DNA from: Paramecium tetraurelia
Taxonomy: Eukaryota > Ciliophora > Oligohymenophorea > Peniculida > Parameciidae
Assembly (NCBI RefSeq): GCF_000165425.1
Contig: NW_001799003.1
Span: 124,001 to 188,000 of the forward strand
DNA: 64,000 nucleotides
Direction: 5' to 3'
Below the pieces are notes generated by a model. That model was not told the DNA's origin. It was given only the letters and a program-made list of their open reading frames with translations, and searched no databases. Below are positions 60,103 to 64,000 of the stretch, one piece after another. Every line of letters starts with the position of its first letter. The stretch's first letter is position 1. Position numbers and translations under genes: made by a program.

Positions 60103-61031
60103 TCAATATTTTGATTGCATCTTTTTTCCATTTTATAATTACTTATCATTTGTTTATTTCCTTTATATTTGCATTTTACTTTCTCTAACCACAGATTCTA
60201 TGTACTTCTTATCTAAATATTTGATCACAAAGTCCTTTTGATCATTGGAATTACCATTTGAAGTTTAATCAATGTATTATTAATATTAGTTTTTTATATT
60301 TTTAATTATGATAGTGGTTTCCTAAAATATTTCTTGATTTATTTGATTTAGACTTGATTGTTCTTTCAATTGTTTTTAAGGTGAATAAAATTGAGTTGCT
60401 TTTGATGTTAATTCTTAAACATTCTCTAAGCTTTGATCTTGACAATTTGCTAAATAAATGTACACGTGATGTTTTTCCTATTTTAGATTGTTAAGAATAC
60501 CTTTATTTTCAATTTAGGGTTCAATCTCATCTTTAATTATTGAGTTTAGATTTCAGATTATTATTCTGTTTGTAATACCTATGGATTTAATTAAATTGCA
60601 GGAGGGTTCAATAAACTAATTAAAAAAAGGATATATTTTACATTCCTTCATCCTCTACGTTTTCACCATTTTCTGCACTTACTGGCAATTCTAAATTATC
60701 CTGTTATTTTTATGGCGGGTTTGGCTAAAATATAATATATATAAGATATATTACTTTTGTGCGCTTCTTTTTTAAAGTGGCAGCCTTTGTAAATCTAAAT
60801 TTAAAAGAAACATACGTCCTCTAAACGCTCTTATTCTTATATGCGTTGTAAATATTATTTCATTTTCCTTTCTTCTCTTGTTGATGGTTATTCATTATTG
60901 AGGGATTGTGCATAAACCTTTGGAAGAGCTACTAATTCAGCTGGCTTTATGGTTTTCTACTGTTATTCATCCTAAGAAGATAACTAACTAGAATTTTCCT
61001 GACTTTCTGCCTTCTAATATTAATCACTCAT
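60103..61031 (-). CDS. Gln-rich protein with basic cluster, 272 aa, unknown
   Basis: Four introns (60785-60815, 60725-60754, 60616-60641, 60478-60500) are needed; ignoring the third would end the protein early at 60608. The N-terminal third has Ser/Gln-rich sequence and TREERKMKQYLQRIQEQERLE, followed by a KKKRTK nuclear-localisation-like cluster and an acidic stretch. No domain is recognised; a nuclear role is inferred only from composition. Confidence 0.62.
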
Positions 61032-61607
61032 ATTTGTATAATTTATAAAATAATTATGTTGTTAAATTTGGTTTTCTAATAATCATATTTTTAAAAGGAA
61101 AAATAAATTTTAATATTCTTATGATTTTAAGCAAAACAAGTGAATATTTATGATAATAATCAACTATTGTTAATCAATCTACATAATCTCTAACCTATAT
61201 ATTCATAATGAATAAATGACAATATATTCTTAATTAACATCACTGCCAATATAAAAATTAATCTTTATTCCAATTATTTGTGAAGAAAAAAGTGCAATAT
61301 TGTATTTAATAGTGAATTTGATTTATTAATCACTTTTGATGATAATTTCAAATTCTTAATCATAAATACTTATTGTAGTGTATTTAATAATTTTATAAAT
61401 AAGGCTTTTTAACTAAAATCGTTCTATTAAAGTCTATGAAATATATCTATCTGCTTAATTAAGATTATTTTTGATCAATAAAAACAAAAAATTACATTTT
61501 GTATACTTTTAAAATGAACATTACTTCAGATTCAGAACCGTAAACAATTTAAGAATATTAGAGAAGTTTGAATCTAATTATAAAAAATAGGCAACTACAA
61601 TTTGCAA
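61032..61607. promoter_or_regulatory. Divergent intergenic region with an upstream ORF
   Basis: 575 bp between divergent starts. An 80-codon ORF begins at 61514 (MNITSDSEPQTIQEYQ) and overlaps the start of the Cys-rich gene in another frame. It may be an upstream ORF or chance. Confidence 0.35.
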
Positions 61608-64000
61608 ATGTTTTCAAATTAATATTTTTATTTCTTTATGTTTATGATTATAATTTTAATCATCTCCTTTGCAAAGTCTTAATGGTCCATAGTGAATAAT
61701 TTTCTCACCTCTCAACGAACATACCAAAAAACATCCTATTGCTATAATGTTTATGATTAGATAGAATACTTTTGCGAAGCATCCTCATACACTAGTGCTA
61801 ATTTTATTACTTGTCAATAACCTTCTCGTAGTTATATCACTCTGGATCAAACTTTCAAAGGCATCAGATATTACTATCAATAAGGATTCGTTGGTGGAGA
61901 TTTCATATCTTTTGATTTATACTTTCAAGGTAAGTGGGTTAATGATGAAGTAGTTTTTCAATTAGGATCCTTTTAACACAAATTTTCATACACTTCGCCT
62001 GATATATACCCAATCACATAAGGGTTTTGTGACTCCCTTTAAACTGATGTAAAGACAGTTAATTTCACTCTAACAAACTCATACTCAGGGAGCATGGTAT
62101 TTAGTTTGTCTACCAAAAATGTGGGATCTGTTTCAATCAATATGATTACCCTCTCAAGAAGATCAAATTCAATAACATGCTACCCCTCATGTTAATCATG
62201 TAGAGGGCCAGAGCAAAACTAGTGTTTATCTTGTTATTATGGTGTACCAACAAATAATATATGCCCCCCATGTCCAAATAATCTATATTATGAAAAATAA
62301 TCAGGGTGCAAAATTAATTGTAAATTTTAGAATTCCAAATTTTCAAATGGATTTTGTTAGGCATTTGATTGTAATTTCAGTCTTATATTTTAGATAACTC
62401 CATACTCTTATATGATTCTTATATATCACAAACTAGTTTCGTAAAATGGCAATAACTCTACGACCCCCTTCATATAGACACATCTCCAAGCTTACTTTAT
62501 TCAAGTTCACAATAGTAAGTCTATGGCATCTTTCGATATAAATCTGGAATAGGAAGATATATTAATGAAATAACTACATCGACATCCACCTATGCTTATG
62601 GACTTAGAATATAATTGGAGTTATACAATAATATAGAACTTGGAACAGGAATAAGATTTATGATTAATAACACTTACTATGGTTCTATTTACAAAGATTC
62701 TTAAGGGATCTAAACACACAGAATTATGATTGGAAATTCTAACAGCCAATACTCTTCCATTTAAATTCTTGATCTCTATATGTTTGTTGATATGCTCTAA
62801 TATCCATTCTACTTTTCAGCTATTGGAAATTTCACGTAATATTATAATTTATCTAAGTATTTCATCCTCAGGATGGAGTTTAATATCTCTCTAAATTACA
62901 AAGGGACTTTGCCCAAGGAATTGCCAGGTGTGTGATGTACCCTATTAATGTAAAAAATGCTATTCTGGCTATTATGTGAATAAAGACGGTAATTGTATTT
63001 ATTCTTGTTCTACTGTCACCTAACAAATCGTAGGAGACTATTGTTTGGATTATGATTACGAAATTCCTTGTAATTAATATTGCTTAATTTGTAGATTCAA
63101 AATATTTGATTAAAGACTTTTATAATATGGCTAGTGATCAAGATTAATACCCTGAATATAAATTAGTCTCCTAAAAGGGAGTTAATTTTTTAAAAGGTGA
63201 ATATATCTTTTAGTCTATTAAGAATGACATTACGATGTTAGGTGGGTAATATATCTGGAGTTAGGCTGTATTTTAGAGAATTCATTAAATTAGCAATCCA
63301 CACCATAGAATTACTATTTCATTTAGAATTGTCTTTGGTCCTAGTTTTCCTTCAGATGGCAGATTTATTTATACTGTTGATGATAATGCACCTATTTCAA
63401 ATTCTGGGTCAGGAGGTGGTACATATTTCATAAAAAATAAAATTGTCCATTCATAAAACTAATTAACCGTACAGTGGGAATGTTATGGAGAAAACAATGA
63501 ACCAATAAAAGCATATTGTGGATTCTATAATTATTTCATTATAGTACATTATTGTTAACCCTATTGTTTAAAATGTACTGATTAAGATACATGTCTAGAA
63601 TGGGAACAATATGATTAAGTTTAAATTCAGGTATCTCAGGCTGAATGTTAAAGTGAATAATACTATGATAAATTTGAATTAAAATGTAAAAGTTGTCCTT
63701 CTTCTTGCTTAACTTGTTAATCATCAATCTATTGTCTATCATGTAAACCTACTTACATTATGACTAAATTAGGATGCGTGTGTTAAACAAATCAATATGA
63801 TGACGCCAATTAGTGTGTGAATTGTCCGTAACAATGTGAATAATGTTTAAATTCATCATTCTGTGTTAATTGTTCAATCTTAAAATATAGAACTCTATTG
63901 AATGGGTAATGTGTATGTCTAGATGGATATTACTCAATACCCACAAATCCTTAATGTTAGAGATGCCATTACTTATGTAAAACTTGTTCAGGATATTCAC
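61608..64000 (+). CDS. Cys-rich secreted or type I membrane protein (3' end outside window)
   Basis: Begins with a signal peptide (MFSNQYFYFFMFMIIILIIS). Introns at 62371-62393, 62836-62857 and 63070-63094 are each required for frame. About 770 residues are visible. Two lectin/jelly-roll-like stretches alternate with furin-type Cys modules (CYPSCQSCRGPEQNQCLSC; CPRNCQVCDVPYQCKKC; CPSSCLTCQSS; CPQQCEQC), the CxxC-x4-6-C pattern typical of growth-factor-receptor Cys-rich repeats. Such proteins are abundant on ciliate surfaces. The frame is still open at the window end, so a transmembrane anchor may follow. Confidence 0.82.

Noticed and set aside
60608-61031. Shorter 120-residue version of the Gln-rich gene ending at 60608
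   Set aside because: Splicing 60616-60641 and 60478-60500 extends the frame with strong coding character to 60103.
1-64000. Transposons, CRISPR arrays, tRNA and rRNA genes
   Set aside because: None seen on either strand; repeats found are the SF-assemblin inverted repeat, its minisatellite and simple AT/ATT runs. Small RNAs cannot be excluded by eye.

Overview
This is somatic (macronuclear-type) DNA of a ciliate, almost certainly a Paramecium species. The AT-rich sequence only gives full-length proteins if TAA and TAG are read as glutamine and TGA is the sole stop. About 70 introns could be placed by reading-frame continuity. Nearly all are 19-31 nt, start GTA and end (T)AG, which is the Paramecium intron signature. 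Genes are packed on both strands with spacers often of only 12-80 bp. I see no rRNA, tRNA, CRISPR array, transposase or integrase.

Layout. 1-5.8 kb: end of an axonemal TPR gene, TRAPPC5, glutamine synthetase, a striated-fiber assemblin and a RING-less Not4-like RNA-binding protein. 6.4-10.5 kb: HMG-box protein, spliceosome factor SPF27/BCAS2, RAD51 and unknown proteins. 11.3-23 kb: small coiled-coil and unknown genes, an intronless 1,350-residue beta-helix membrane protein, a B-box protein, the central-pair protein PF20/SPAG16 and a two-transmembrane ciliate protein. 23-33 kb: a DHX35-like DEAH helicase, a CCCH/WD-like protein, a PTB-like RRM protein, a damaged ARPC2 gene and a coiled-coil gene. 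33.4-46 kb: nucleolin-like protein, dynamin-like membrane GTPase, inositol-3-phosphate synthase, mitochondrial-type rhomboid protease and an RCC1-repeat protein. 46.5-52.4 kb: a structurally unusual locus. A 943-bp segment carrying a complete SF-assemblin gene occurs twice in inverted orientation around a 3.5-kb spacer with a MORN gene and a coiled-coil gene, and one arm continues into a tandem minisatellite derived from the gene's 3' end. 52.8-64 kb: TTC12-like dynein-arm assembly factor, AGC kinase, a long coiled-coil protein, a Gln-rich protein and the start of a Cys-rich secreted protein.

A recurring theme is cilium and basal-body biology: PF20, TTC12, a CFAP70-like TPR protein, three SF-assemblin genes, and MORN and coiled-coil proteins. 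The rest is housekeeping: RNA processing, trafficking, nitrogen and inositol metabolism, and DNA repair.

The points most worth checking are the inverted SF-assemblin duplication with its private minisatellite; three conserved genes between 21 and 31 kb whose homology jumps frame by single bases (ARPC2 three times, twice at the same G-TGA-G context); a cluster of TGCG motifs, three of them containing TGCGCA, upstream of inositol synthase; an intron that appears to end in CG; and a DEAH-family helicase with a DDIH box. All protein identities come from reading motifs by eye; no database search was run.
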